A program made the translations under genes and the position numbers. A stretch of DNA of 64,000 nucleotides from Diplolepis rosae. Taxonomy: Eukaryota > Arthropoda > Insecta > Hymenoptera > Diplolepididae. The stretch is taken from assembly GCA_030998225.1 (NCBI GenBank), contig JAPYXD010000677.1, forward strand, positions 12,213,501 through 12,277,500, given 5' to 3'. This document shows, in pieces, positions 1-12,247 of the stretch (position 1 is the stretch's first letter; each line of letters opens with the position of its first letter). The notes beneath the pieces are model-generated. The model searched no databases. It saw only the letters and a program-made list of their open reading frames with translations, and was not told the DNA's origin.

Positions 1-2950
1 TACAAACTCTCTCTATTTATTAAAGTTACTTCTGTAGAATTTTTTACTCAATGACACTCAATATTGAATTTTGAAGTGAAAATTCCTTCAGAATTAATTA
101 TAGAAGTGACTGGTTTTGAAGTTATATTTATATAGGTAATATTATTATTATTTCGCTTTGTTTATATTTCAGTGTTGTTACTAACATTTAACAGGCTAAT
201 GTAACACATGTGCTATTTATCTATTCACTTGTCAGGGATGTTGATCGTGGCCATTGTTTATTGTTTACTATGTAAATGGAGATGTACGTAGCATATTGTA
301 ATTTCGAAATTCTAAGGTATTAATTATCCCATATTCATGGAAATTTCTTGAATTCAACATTTCATTTGCCCTTCAAATAATTCATGACACAATATTAAAA
401 ATTAAGGAAGTTGTCATGAACGTAATAGAATTTTAGAATTTCATGTATATTTTGCAATGTTGGAGACAAGTTTGATAGATTATTGTATTATTTGAATTAA
501 AATTGTGGATATTAAGAAATACATAGATGTATTTAATTTATTAAAGTACTCCGAGAAATTTCATGAAATTGAAAGCATAAATTATTCTGATTATCGACGT
601 ATTTAACATTTTTACTTGAATTTCGGTAACTATTAAATATTTTAAGTTATTAAAATTGATTATCTCCTTGAGATTTTTTATCAACTTAAAGAATTTTGAG
701 AAAAACTTCTAATTATTTTGAGATCATATTAACTAATTAGATATAACGTTCCTAATTACCACTAATTAGCTTCTTCATTTTATGCGTTGAATTAAAGACT
801 TTATACAAGTTACCACGTGGAATAGATATGAATTGCGATTTAATAAGTATTTTGATACTAAATTTGATCAATTTTTTCAATAATTTAGTGAACTATAACA
901 CATTATTGATCTAAGGAAAAATAATCTTCTTTATTTTTTCTTCTTCTAAAACCTGTGTATTTTTTCTCAATTTCTCTTGTGGGATGTTATAACAGAAGAG
1001 TATTATGTTTACTTGGAGTAAAAAATCAATAGTTTCAGGGAAGTCTCTGATGTTTGCCAAGTCAAGATAAACAGCAAACTGGCATTTTAAAATTGATAGC
1101 TTGCACAAAATATCTGTTGGAAAAATTGTGATTAAAGTGCAGTGATTTCTGACATTGAAAACAGATGTGTACGAAAAATTTTAATTTTGAAAATCTTGAT
1201 TTTAAAATAAATTGATAAAAATTGATACGAGAAAGTAGCTTTCCACCAATCACAAAATGGAAGTGGATATGTTCATAAATAAATGAATAGGCTTTACTCA
1301 TATATTTTCTCCATCGTTGCATCGATTTTTTTTGTCCGCATTTCAGAATAGCAGATATTGTATTTCAAGTGACTTTGCTATATTTCAAAACGAGAACAGA
1401 GGTATTTGAACTTTACTTCGAGATAATTCTTTGGAAATTTATGGAGATTATTATCCCAAAATAGTTTTATCTTGCCAAGTTTAAAATGAATCTCAGGTTC
1501 TCAATTTTATTTTTCAAGAGAATTCTGGCCTACATTGAACTTTTCAAAGAGAAAGTATATATTATTTATTCATTTATTTATTTTCGGAAATTCGAAGTAG
1601 GCTCTCGCAGAAACAAATTTTTAGATTGCAATTATATTTGCTACTAATCCTAAATATTCTTGCCTAGATTTAATTCTTGTAACTATAGAGGAAGAGAAAG
1701 AGAGTTTTGAAAATTACTTTCCTTGCAACAAAGTTTTGAGGTTTCCTTGATTTTCAGGAAGTTCGCTATCCTAATTCTGTATTCAAGCTTTGAAGTGATT
1801 AAACAACTAAGTTTATTGATCTTAAATGAACTATGAATATATAAAATATCAAATACAATAAAAATTTTTTTAATTTTTTCAAAATTAAAAACTCTCGAAA
1901 TAATGAGATGCCTTATTTTCATGTTTCTAAAATTGATTAATTTAAAATATTAAAATTTGAGAAATTTCAAAGAATTTAACTTTACTGATTATAAAACTTG
2001 CATTTTATTCTGAATTTGAATTTCCGATTGTTACTCAGTTTACAAGCTTTTGAATCTGAAGACTTTCAAATTTAAAGTTTCAATTATTATTCTAGTTTTT
2101 ATAATATTAGTATTCTCAATTTAGAATTCGAGAATACATTTTTCAATATCATTAGAGCCTTTTGGAAATTTTACTGGATAAAGAAACCGAAAAATGCTTA
2201 GCAAAAAAATGCATTTCCGTAAGGGTATCAATAATTTTCTTCATAAAAATTATTTTGGGTCAAAAATATTTGTTAATTAATAGTTTCTTTAATTAAACAT
2301 TTCAGATTTATAAAGGGAATTGAATTAAAAATAAAATCAGTCATCAGCATAATTTATATAAAAATTAAATTGGTTAATTTGAATATTTTGTCATGGCATC
2401 TGAATTTTCATTTATTTGCCATTATTTTAGTTACCGTAACAGTAAATTATATCCAATTAAAACTGAATTATTTTATTTCTAACTGTAACTAATAGAACTT
2501 TTAACACGTTTAATTTGTTTCATTCATGCTGAACCTTTTTTATTCCGAAAATAACTTTAAAATATAATTAGTTCATAAGTAACAAATAAAAGTACTTTCA
2601 TTTATGTTGCATAATTACTATTTAATTTTTAATAGGAATATTAATTGATAAACATATTCTCCCTTGACAAAATTTTTTTTGAAAATAAGCAAGGTACCAA
2701 ATTCTGAAATGTTAGAATATATATTTGTCAATAGTAAATGCGAAGCACTTGAACCAATTAATAAACTGTAGTGTTTATATAATTAATCAACGCCATAGAT
2801 ATTTTATTCCGTCGACACTGTACCTCGAAATGCGATTTATTTTCGTGTAAATGCTCCAACGACTATTCTTGTACCTTAATTTTGGAGTACTTAATGCGAG
2901 TTGAGTCAGGCAAAATATATATATGTATATAAATCGTAGATTGCTTGTCT
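1..2950. other. Intron upstream of slo S1 exon, AT-rich, mostly unstructured
   Basis: Very AT-rich sequence with no exon I can recognise on either strand. The only repeat seen is at about 1745-1810: a segment with 'tgattttcaggaagt' and 'tattcaagctttgaa', about 85% matched by 3447-3510. This is a dispersed repeat of unknown class. By gene order this stretch lies in the large slo intron between the S0-coding part and S1. Confidence 0.5.
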
Positions 2951-2967
2951 ACTTGAAAGAGGAACTG

Positions 2968-3100
2968 CACTGTTAGAAATATTCGGAAATTTACAAAATT
3001 TTTATGTTATAAAGGTAGCGTAAAATTTGAAGATATTTATGATATTTTTGAGTAACGGCATCTTTAAATTGCAAAAAATGTACTGAAATTTCTGACATTC
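2968..3100 (+). repeat. Left end of a CACTGTTAGAAAT-type element
   Basis: The sequence from 2968 starts CACTGTTAGAAAT and continues with an ATTTACAAAATTTTTA stretch also found at 18130. A right-end relative lies at about 26150-26398 (ending TTTCTAACAG). I see no matching right end nearby for this copy; it may be truncated or split by the 3099-3905 foldback that follows it. Confidence 0.45.
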
Positions 3101-3905
3101 TTTGCTTTCTTTTTGAGTATTTTTATATCTAATAGTGATAATTTTAATCGAAGAGAATAAAAAGAATCTGACCCTATGCCAAAATAACGAGAAATGAACA
3201 AAAAATTCTATGAATTTTGGGTCAATATAATAGCAGACATGTTATCAAACATGTCACTTCAAAATTTTTCATAATATTATGAAACTCAACTGAATTTTCA
3301 TAATATGTATCTTGAAACTACCAAACTGTAACAGAATTTTTATCAAATTTATCATAAAATTACGAAACTGTAACAAAATTTTCAGTTACATGTAACTGCA
3401 TAAAACTCAACTTACCCAAAATGTCAAATTATTCCTGTTTTGAAGCCTTCTTGATTTTCAGGAAGTCCGCTATCCTACTTCTGTATTCAAGCTTTGAAAT
3501 GATTAAACAACCAAGTAAAGTATATTATTAATCTTATATGAATTAAATTGAAAATAAAATAAGTCATAGAGAGGTTAAGAAAAAAGTATAAAAAATATTT
3601 ATTTGATTAATCAAAATTCTTTGGTTGGTAAAATTTGGTTGATTGAACCAAAAATTGGCTTGATCTAACCAAATATTTTAGTTACTTCTAATAAATCCTA
3701 CATCACGTAAGTAGTATAAACCGATCTTACCGATCTGTCTGACCTATAATGAATCGTTCTACTGTATTGCTTTTAAAGTCTCTTATTACTGGAATTTTTA
3801 TTCGTTTCTTCTTGTTTTGGCATAGGGTCAGTTTCTTTTTATTTTCTTCGATTAAAAATTATCAATGTTAGATATAAAAAACGCAAAAAAGAAAAAGGCA
3901 AACTT
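3099..3905. mobile_element. Foldback element with ~100 bp arms
   Basis: The arm at 3099-3200 (with GACCCTATGCCAAAA) is repeated in reverse complement at 3805-3903 (TTTTGGCATAGGGTC) with about 85-90% identity. The centre holds further AT-rich sequence, including a stretch at 3330-3420 (AAATTACGAAACTGTAAC) that is also found at 22174. A related arm lies at about 27570-27680. No coding capacity; superfamily unknown. Confidence 0.6.
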
Positions 3906-4146
3906 CTCGGCCACATACGGGGGCCCTCTTCAGTGCTATAAATTAAAAGATTGATTCAAAATTTCTGTAAAAAATTAAAATATTGGAGATAATTAAAATA
4001 AGGAAAATCATAAAACTCAAAAACTTATCTCATAGCTTGCAATTCCAAATGAAGCAGTCCAGTATGCCCAATTCTCATCGATCAATCTAAACTGTTTTAA
4101 AAACCGACTCGGGACATGTGGCTTTGCTGACTGACATTTTTTTTTT

Positions 4147-5410
4147 ACATTCTCATCATGGATGAGAAGGTATTGGTTTTATGTGAAAAATGACTTTTGA
4201 AATTTTTATCAAATCTTTACGTTTTGAGACCCCCTGAGTCAGAAAAAACGGTTTTTACGAAAGTGTCTGTCTGTCTGTCTGTCTGTAGGTCGTGTGCGGC
4301 ATAACTCTCGATAGAATCATCATATTGAATTGAGCTTTGGTACACTTTATCGGAGCCGAAAAAGTAAGGACAAGTTCGTTAACCAGCCACATCCAATCAA
4401 AATTGAGGGATTGAGCACTGCTTTTGTGTTTTTGAAAATAACTTTTTGAAAAAATCAAAAATTTCAATACCGGTTTTTGATAGTGCTCATAAATCTCTAC
4501 AAATTATCCTGATAACATTTTTTGATTAAATAAAAGTTAGAAATGTTACATCATATTCAAATTCGAAAAAAGTCAATATCAAAATTCCATTTTCCAGTTA
4601 AATTATACGAGATACGAAAAAACGTTATGATACAATATTATTGAATACATAAAGACCTACAAATTTGAATAGTAACATTTTTTTATAAGATGCATATTTT
4701 TCTTTTTAATTAAAAAAAAACTATTGAAAATCCAAAATTCAATTTTTTAACAATAATATGTAAAATACGAAAAAAACGTAAGAATACAAAGTTGTTCGTT
4801 TCAAAAAGATCTACAAATTTTGTCTGACGCAGTTTCTGGTAAAACATATATTTTTCGTTTTGATTCCAAAAAATACGTTTAAAATTCAAAAATTCCATTT
4901 TTTAGACAAAATATGTGAGATACAAAAAAACGTTTATCTGGAAAATTGTTTGCCTAAATGAGGTTTACAAATTCTCATTAAGACATTTCGGGACAGGATG
5001 TATATTTTATGTTTTGATTTTTAATATTAAAAAAATTCGATTTTTTTCACCAAAATATGTGAGATACGAAATAAGCGTTGTTCTGTAAAATCGTTTCCTT
5101 AAATAAGTTCTACGATTGTTTTTTCTTTTTTAGAGATTTCGAAGAAAATAAATTATTTTAATCATGTAATTTATTAAAAAGTGACTGAAACGTATACAGA
5201 AAATCGAGCGCGAAGCGCGATCGTCATGATGAGAATGTGTTCCCTAAGGCTGATAGAGCCTTAAGTAAATTGAATTTCCTGTTTAACTTAAATTCAAAAA
5301 GAAATAGAGTGACTTGGAGAAAATATGTAATTCACATCATCTGTAATATAATTATAAAATTAGTTTGAGCTTCAGTATCAAATTATAAGAAATAAACTGA
5401 AATGTATCAC
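4147..5410 (+). mobile_element. ATTCTCATCATG element, copy 1 (3' GC end missing)
   Basis: The left end reads ACATTCTCATCATG, and an inner inverse CATGATGAGAATGT follows a GCGCGAAGCGCGA island at 5207-5238. Inside are a (GTCT)n run at 4263-4287, the stretch TGTGCGGCATAACTCTCGAT, and several paralogous 100-bp blocks each with 'gatacgaaaaaacgtt'. The same layout is present at 20055-21432 and, inverted and internally shortened, at 18480-19338. This copy lacks the terminal GCGCG block of the other two. No protein is encoded; it looks non-autonomous and of unassigned class. Confidence 0.7.
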
Positions 5411-5419
5411 TAAAACAAT

Positions 5420-6005
5420 AAATTCTATTCAATTAGGATTTGACTTTCTAATTATGTAATTTCACAGCCTCAGATTTTTTAATTTCCTGTGTTTATATTC
5501 GTTTCCTGAATAAAGCTGTTTCTATAACAAGTCGGGGCGTCACAGCTTTTTAAGAAATATTGGTCTTTACTTATAATTCCTCAATCACGATAATGTTTGA
5601 TTCCATCTTTAAGATAAAGGGCTCGTTGTCACGCATGGAAGCAATTTATACTGTTACTGAGGTCATAAGCACATGAGTTTGAAGATAAGGTTTTAGATCG
5701 ATGGCCAAGAGTTCATTGGCTTGAACGTGCAGGTTCTTATTACGATCTTCGAGTGGTGACCTTGATCTTCGACCCGAGGAATCTCTAACACGGAAACCTC
5801 AGTAGCCACGTGGACGTTAAGTTGAAATCGCGCCTCCTCGAGTTAAAAATAAAAGCACACTTGTGAAGTGTGCCTGTCTCGAGAAGATGCAACCTCGCCA
5901 CTCGTCACAATTACACGCGTGTCATCTTTAATCAAGAGCCATATTTGGCCGGATGTCATTTCATAAAATGTTCTCCTTAATTTTGGAAATCGACGCTTCT
6001 TATCC
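5420..6005. other. GC-richer, non-repetitive intronic island
   Basis: Between about 5530 and 5960 base composition rises well above the surroundings and no copy occurs elsewhere in the window. No ORF or slo exon is visible. It includes the short hairpin GCACACTTGTGAAGTGTGC near 5859. The composition and uniqueness suggest a conserved or regulatory intronic block, but that is inference. Confidence 0.35.
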
Positions 6006-6010
6006 AATTA

Positions 6011-6296
6011 TAAATCATCTCTCTAAATTTGAATCAGTCAAAATCTACTGATTATCAATGCAATTTGACTGATTCAAATAGCTAAAAAGAGGTTACTGTA
6101 AATCAGTCAAATTTCACTGATTATTTCAGTGAAAATTGACTGATTTGACAGTGAGAAATACTTTATACACTGATGAATCAGTGAAAACTAACTGATTTAA
6201 CAGTGAAAAATATTTTTTCACTGATGAATCAGTGAAAAGGTAAATCACTGATTCAATCAGTGAAAATTTGACTAATTTAGATTTAGAGAGATTATA
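6011..6296. mobile_element. Foldback with repeated CACTGATTCA units
   Basis: The ends are inverse: ATCTCTCTAAATTTGAATC-like on the left and TAGATTTAGAGAGATTATAA on the right. The inside is a string of direct and inverted copies of TCAGTGAAAA / TTTTCACTGA / TGAATCAGTGAAAA. It is compact (286 bp), without coding capacity, and can fold over its full length. MITE-like; class unknown. Confidence 0.65.
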
Positions 6297-6480
6297 AAAA
6301 ATATATTAAAGATTTTCTTTGGTATATAAATATGACATAAGTTAAAAAATAAGATTATCTGACACGAAATCATTACCTGTACAACAGATAATTGACGAAA
6401 TTTATTCATTTAATGTTAGTATTTTTATGATAAATTATCTGTGAGCGTAATTGTATAGTTTTTCAAGATGAAATTTCCAG

Positions 6481-6911
6481 AAATTTGTTTATAAAAATTT
6501 TGTTTTGAAAAATTGTTTTAAATAGTTTTAGCCATTAAAGAATTTATTTTCAAAAATTGGAATCGTTCAAGTTGTAGAGAATCTTTTCCCTAAAAATAAT
6601 CCATTATTTGTCAGAATCGCACCATTTTTAAAAATTTGGTAAGAAGCGATATGAAAAAAAAACACTTGAAAATAAAATTGGTTAAATACATTATTTTTCT
6701 ATGCTCCAAATTTTTTTATAGAAATTAATATTTTCTCTTTTGAATAATCCCTTCAATAAGAATATTGTCCAGACTTTCATTTCTTAAATTCAAAGAAAAA
6801 AATCAATCAAGAAATTTCTTTAAATCAAAAAAACTTTTCTTTGAGCGTATAACAATGCACTTTGTTTGATTCAAAGAAATTTTTTTTGAATTAAAGAAAC
6901 TTTTTTCTGGG
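6481..6911 (-). mobile_element. CCCAGAAAAAAG-type element, copy 1 (no nested insertion)
   Basis: The right end is the inverse of CCCAGAAAAAAGTTTCTTT. The whole element is repeated in reverse complement at 9115-9920 with about 90% identity, including the landmark 'agaagcgatatg' (6645-6656) and its inverse near 9750. At about 6848 this copy keeps the uninterrupted site GAGCGTATAACAATGCAC, which is split in the other copy. It carries no ORF. Confidence 0.7.
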
Positions 6912-7561
6912 CGAAATCTTCTTACTACATAAATAAATGATGGAAATGAAATTTCAGTGCAATTTAGATTTTCAAATTCACTGTTTAAGAATACTTGAAA
7001 ATTGATGTATTTTATTTACTAGTGATTGGAACTCAATTTCATACATGTATAAATTAAAATTTACGTAACTGTAAATTATGAATCACTCAGAAATAACTTT
7101 TTTGTATTTTAAAGAAAGTTATGAACGTTTATTTAACTAATTTTGATAGAGATTTTATACAGTGGTTGATATTATAGAAAGCAATGATTAATAAAGATAA
7201 AAAGTATAGAAATTATTGAAAATGATAGTTTTTAACCCTGTTTTAACTTGCAAAACATTATACAGATTTTATATTTCAGGGTTTTGAAGAGCTTTTACAG
7301 ATAAAATTATTTCCTTAAAAAGTTGGAAAATTTACTAGCATCATAGAGGATCTATGAATTTCTTAAATTGAATATAATGTTAAATGACAGTTAGAAAGAG
7401 TCGGCTACCCTTCAAATCTGATTTAGTATGAAAAATACAAATTTAATTAGTGAAAATAGTTTGATGAATGCTTTTTTTTAACATTTTTACTATTTCTTCA
7501 AAATTGAAATCAGATTTGTTTACTAAATTCAACCAGTAACTCAATTCCGACTATGTGATTA

Positions 7562-7779
7562 CACTGAGAAAATAGTTTCTTTGAATCAAAGAAAAATTTC
7601 TTTGAATCAGAAAAAAATTTCTTTGATATACAGTCGAAGAAAAAATTTCTTTGAATTGAAGAAAGGTTTGTTAATTCAAAAAAAATTTCTTTGATCGAAA
7701 GAAATAGATTTGTTTATATTAAAGAAAAATGTTTTGAATCAACAAAACTTTCTTCAATTCAAAGAAATTGTTTTCTGGG
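7562..7779. mobile_element. TA-flanked foldback MITE (CACTGAGAAAAT ends)
   Basis: A 218-bp foldback flanked by TA on both sides. The left end is CACTGAGAAAATAGTTTC and the right end is the inverse of CCCAGAAAACAATTTC. The interior is a string of CTTTGAATCAAAG-like palindromes shared with the elements at 6481 and 9115. The TA flanks and CACTG-like ends suit a Tc1/mariner-type MITE. Confidence 0.65.
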
Positions 7780-7799
7780 TATATCTCATTTTTACTGAT

Positions 7800-8530
7800 T
7801 TCTCAACTCTCAGTGAATGCGACACAATAAAATTAATTGTCCAACTAGAAATCAGTTCTTAATTCAAATAAGTAGAAAAATCTAACTACTTTTAATGAAA
7901 AGTAAATGTTTAATAATTTGTCACCAATTTGATCAGTGGTAAATTTGTGTTCTCGATTCATATTTTTATAATTTTATTATACAGTGAATTACGAATTAAA
8001 TGATTACAAATCGTACCTTCTTCTAATTGATTCAAATTCAATGAGTTATCTTAATTGGCATAAGTAAAAATTACCCTCAATCAGTTAAAATTTAAATTCT
8101 GTTTAATTTTGACCGATTGAAATTTAGCGCGTGAAATAAATTCATAATTACAATATAATACAATTTTAAATTTAGATTGGGAAAAATCATTTTACTTTCT
8201 GATTGAATTTATAATAAAGTGAAATGAGAAGAGTCGTTTGCCAAGTTGGGTAAAGCTAATTACTTAAAACTTGAGCGTAAATCAGTACTGGTTTCGCAAA
8301 CAACATAAATCCCTTGGTTAAATCTGAACTTTAGCTTGGCTCATTCCATCAAGATGTCTATCTTTCCTCAACTTTTGCCTCATTTTCTCTCTTCGTCAAA
8401 ATCTATCTTTCTCTTTTCGGGCCAGAGAGGTATTAACTTCTTTCATCACTTTTTATCATTCTTGATTTACTCCATCTTTAAGAACCATTCCTACTCGCTG
8501 CTTTTGCACGACGTGTATTTATAGCATCAT
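7800..8530. other. AT-rich intron, no feature seen
   Basis: I see no exon, repeat arm or RNA gene here. The translated stretch at 8336-8524 has no recognisable family features and lies in ordinary intron. Confidence 0.4.
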
Positions 8531-8770
8531 TCTGATGAGACCAACGCGTTCAGCCAAGAATATCGTGTGGTATGTCCCTCGGCGTGTGCATCCGTTTTAC
8601 ATCGCTGCTTACCTGCTCAAACCGCTTCTACTCCCCTGACGTTTCCTCCGAAATTCACACCTCGGGTCTTCTCCGCACGCAAGGACGAGTCACTATAGGT
8701 CACTCTAGGTTGCAAATTGCAAATTGCAATGGCCGAAGGCGATTCGTTGTCATGAAATGTGGCAGAAATT
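8530..8770. other. GC-richer, single-copy intronic island
   Basis: Distinctly GC-richer than its surroundings and not repeated in the window. It contains direct short repeats (CACTATAGGTCACTCTAGGT near 8690 and a doubled AAATTGC at 8713-8727). An open frame of 66 codons covers it but has no recognisable domain. Candidate regulatory block or alternative 5' exon/promoter of slo; Drosophila slo is known to use several promoters, but nothing here proves that. Confidence 0.3.
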
Positions 8771-8944
8771 AATTTCACTAGATAACAGACTTCTCATCGT
8801 GCTGTGAATCGCTAAAGTCACGCGATATGACTACAACAATTGTCCAAATCCAGGAACCTGGTATAATTGAACACATTATTCAGATATTTCATTAGTGTTA
8901 GGGAGAATGTTACTTTTCTTGAATTTTAACATGATTTCCTTTCC

Positions 8945-9114
8945 CTGGCCGAAGTTCTGAATTGGAATTCAATCCAAGTGAGTTAGAGATATTCCGAACC
9001 AATAAGAAAATCTTTTTGAATCTAGTTCGATGGAAGAAGGTTAAAAATCAATCCGATTTATCCCGGTTTCATTCCATACTTTAATTCAAATCAATTTGAG
9101 ATTGTTTCGATAAT
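8945..9114. repeat. Degenerate half of an 'ATCCGA' foldback
   Basis: The segment around 8985-9080 (ATTCCGAACCAAT, GTTCGATG, AAAAATCAATCCGA, CCCGGTTTC) resembles one arm of the foldback at 57797-58115, and more distantly that at 35160-35695. Only one arm is visible, followed directly by the element starting at 9115. It is an old, broken copy. Confidence 0.4.
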
Positions 9115-9920
9115 CCCAGAAAAAAGTTTCTTTGAAAAAAAATTTCTTTGAATCAAACAAAGTGCATTGTTATCCTCAGAAAAAAGATTTGATTGAATCA
9201 AAGAAAATTATTTGTTTGAAAGACTTTCTTTGATTTGAAGAAATGATTTGTTTAAATGAAATAAAATTTGTTTAATTCAAACAAAATATCTTTGAACCAA
9301 ATAAATATTTGTTTGAATCAAATTAATTTTTCTTCAAAACAAAGAAATTGATGCATTGATATATGGTCAAAGATATAATTTGTTTGATTTATGACAGAAA
9401 TTTATTTGATTCGAACAAATATTTATTTGGTCCAAAGATATTTTGTTTGAATCAAACAAGTTTTGTTTCATTAAAACAAAAAATTTCTTTACATCAAAGA
9501 AAGTGTTTCAAACAAATAATTTTTTTGATTCAATCAAATATTTTTTCTGAGCGTACGGCCAAAGAAAAGTTTTTTTGATTTTAAGAAATTTTTTGATTGC
9601 TTTTTTTTCTTTGAATTTAAGAAATGAAAGTCTGGCCAATATTCTTATTGAAGGGATTATTCAAAAGAGAAAATATTAATTTCTATAAAAAAATTTAGAA
9701 CATAGAAAAATAATGTATTTAACAAATTTTATTTTCAAGTGTTTTTTTTCATATCGCTTCTTACCAAATTTTTAAAAATGGTGCGATTCTGATAAATAAT
9801 GGATTATTTTTAGGGAAAAGATTCTCTACAACTTGACCATTTCCAATGTTTGAAAATAAATTCTTTAATGGCTAAAACTATTAAAAAACAATTTTTCAAA
9901 ACAAAATTTTTATAAACAAA
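9115..9920 (+). mobile_element. CCCAGAAAAAAG-type element, copy 2, interrupted
   Basis: Inverse paralogue of 6481-6911. It starts CCCAGAAAAAAGTTTCTTT and contains the inverse of the same internal landmarks. It is about 375 bp longer because the foldback at 9175-9552 sits inside it, at the point where the sister copy reads uninterrupted. Confidence 0.7.
9175..9552. mobile_element. Nested foldback (CTCAGAAAAAAG ends)
   Basis: A full-length palindrome of about 378 bp with CCTCAGAAAAAAG on the left and its inverse TTTTTTCTGAG on the right. The interior is made of TTTGTTTGAATCAAA-type units. It lies inside 9115-9920, and the sister copy at 6481-6911 has the corresponding empty site. The open frame at 9363-9578 is simply the palindrome read in one frame. 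Confidence 0.65.
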
Positions 9921-9929
9921 TTGCTGAAG

Positions 9930-10770
9930 TTGATAATAATTGATTTATTTTATTTTTGTTCTAAAGGTGTTTTTACTTCGAATTGAAGAAATTAAGTTGA
10001 AAAAACGATTTCTTAAATTTAAATGAAACTTTTTTCTGGATGTGTGGTTCGGTAGAAGGTTGCGGAATGCTTCTAATTTGCTAGGATTAAATTCCTTCAT
10101 GAAACAATCACCAGGGTTTGTTGCGGTTTGAGAGACTAGGAATAATCTGAGTAATGTATGTATTTTGGTCAAAATGTGATTTATCTCGGATAGACATTTA
10201 AAGTTCGTTTTGTGACGGTAATGCAAGAATTACATGTACACGGAGTTAATCTAGAAATAACCCAGTGTTTCGCGTCAGAATCTGGAATAACTGAGATAAT
10301 CCCAGTTTCTACACTTGCTAATCTTTAGATTTTTTATTACATTTTCTCATTTTCATGAAAGATTTGAGGAATGGAACGTTATATAGTAATTAAAGTTTGA
10401 GTTCAAAAAATGTAAAGTTTATTAGAAAAATTTATTAATTATTAAATAGGAAGTTATTGTTACTATAATTAATTACCTGGGATTTATCTTACCCCAAGAA
10501 TTATAAGAAACTTAGAAGCTTCTCATTCAAAATTCACTTTAGTCACTTTAAATTACTTTGATTTATGTTTGGATTACTTTGAAATTTTCTTAAAAGCATT
10601 TGATACTTGGGAAATCAGCTGATTTTATTAATTTTAGATATTTATGTCTGAAATACATGAAATATTAAAAACATTTTATTTATTTCGGACACAAGCACGT
10701 AGAAAAAAACAATGCATTAAAGAAAAATAATTTGGGACATAATTATTTATTAATTAAGAGTTACTTGACA
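9930..10770. other. AT-rich intron, no feature seen
   Basis: No slo exon, repeat arm or RNA gene was found. The 93-codon minus-strand open frame at 9945-10226 has no recognisable features and overlaps repeat-derived sequence at its start. Confidence 0.4.
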
Positions 10771-10777
10771 TTTAAGA

Positions 10778-11026
10778 TTTTTTACAAGAAATCACTTTGG
10801 GTCAAAATTTACAAGAACCTTTTTTGTTCATTGGAATATTTTCTGCAACTTTTCTCATCAAAATTTTTATTTAAATGTTTGTTACTAAAACTACACACTA
10901 CAAAAATTCTTAATTCAACAAATCACGAAAAAATTATTTTAAAAAAAAGTCCAACAAGTAGAAAATATTCCAATGAACAAAAAAGGTTCTTGTAAATTTT
11001 GACCCAAAGTGATTTCTTGTAAAAAA
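10778..11026. mobile_element. Young foldback with ~66 bp almost perfect arms
   Basis: The arm 10778-10845 (TTTTTTACAAGAAATCACTT ... GAATATTTTCT) returns in reverse complement at 10958-11026 with essentially no differences over about 66 bp, around a 110-bp loop. The near identity of the arms contrasts with older foldbacks nearby. No other copy was seen in the window. Confidence 0.6.
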
Positions 11027-11029
11027 TGA

Positions 11030-12160
11030 ATTGTTGTTTCTTCCAAAATGCATTGCAATTAATTTAGATCCTATTTTTTCTGCTTTTACAAAATGTTATT
11101 TAGCTTGAGGTTACGTCAATGGGTCGGCCCTCCTCAAAAATAAAAATGAAAAATCGATTAATGACGTCAGTTAAAAATATTTTATAATCTTTTTCATCAG
11201 TTTAAGTCGAAGTGGTATATATTTGAATGGCTGAATTGATATATTCCTAGCTATTTTCCTATTCACCTTGCGATGAATAAAACTACTTTCTTCAACCTTT
11301 TTCAACTTCATACGAGGTTGTTAAAAAGAATTCGCAATTGAGAAGATCGCAATTTTGGATTTAGTTCCGTTTGATCTGACTCACTTGAAATATTGAGAAT
11401 CGAACTTCTTCTGACGTTGAAAGTGGCATTCGAGAAAGATTACCATGCTGAGAGATACTAATCTTCTCAATAAAGTTGATATATATATATATAATCTTAA
11501 TTATAAATTTTGAGAATTACAACAGCTCTAAATCTGATATATAACTAATCTAAAACTGTGAAAAGTACTATTTGTCAACATTATTTGATAAAATTGAAAT
11601 AAAATGGTTTTACAGAAATTTTTACAGACCTGGGCCTGATCGGGTAGATTAAAAATCTGAAAGAAAGAGTTACAATAATTACAATAATAAACCATTTGTT
11701 CGTTGCTTTATTCCAAGTCAGAGCCAGGTCAAGGAATTTCACAAAATAATAACATTATAACCACTATACGAGTTTCTTACACGCCTAGATGTGCAATTAA
11801 CGCAAAACTGAGACTCTAAATATGTGGAATTAATTAAATTATCATTTACCCGAAGCAGAGTTCATTATTTAAATTTAGTAAGTACTTTTATTATCGAAAC
11901 TTCCAGCTCACAGAATATAACTCAAAGTAGAACTAAATCTCTCTTCGAGACTAGTCTCACAATAATTATTTTCAAACATTTAAAACGTATTTTAGTTCTT
12001 AAAAGTCATCAAAATTGTGGACATTAAAATGTTTTTAAGTATGTAAACAAAATTTTATGGAAGAATTTTATTATGAATAATTTGAAAGTCTCGTTAATTC
12101 AAAGCATAGCGATAAAATATATGCGCAATCGGGTAATCGAGACAGACATAAAACTCTTCT
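11030..12160. other. AT-rich intron, no feature seen
   Basis: Plain intronic sequence with a short (TA)n run near 11480. No exon or repeat arm recognised. Confidence 0.4.
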
Positions 12161-12168
12161 ACACTCTT

Positions 12169-12247
12169 GTCATGAACCGAACACAATCGATTATAGTTAC
12201 CGGTATTAAAGCGAACACGTCCTACTCTCGATTATGCGGTTCATGAC
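12169..12247. repeat. Small inverted repeat GTCATGAACCG/CGGTTCATGAC
   Basis: An 11-bp perfect inverted repeat (12169-12179 and 12237-12247) encloses a second inner pair (AATCGATTAT at 12185 and TCGATTATG at 12228). It could form a 79-nt hairpin-like structure in RNA. No other copy was seen, so it may be a degraded foldback. Confidence 0.4.

Noticed and set aside
4263..4287. (GTCT)n run considered as an independent microsatellite
   Set aside because: It recurs at the same place in all three copies of the ATTCTCATCATG element, so it is part of that element.
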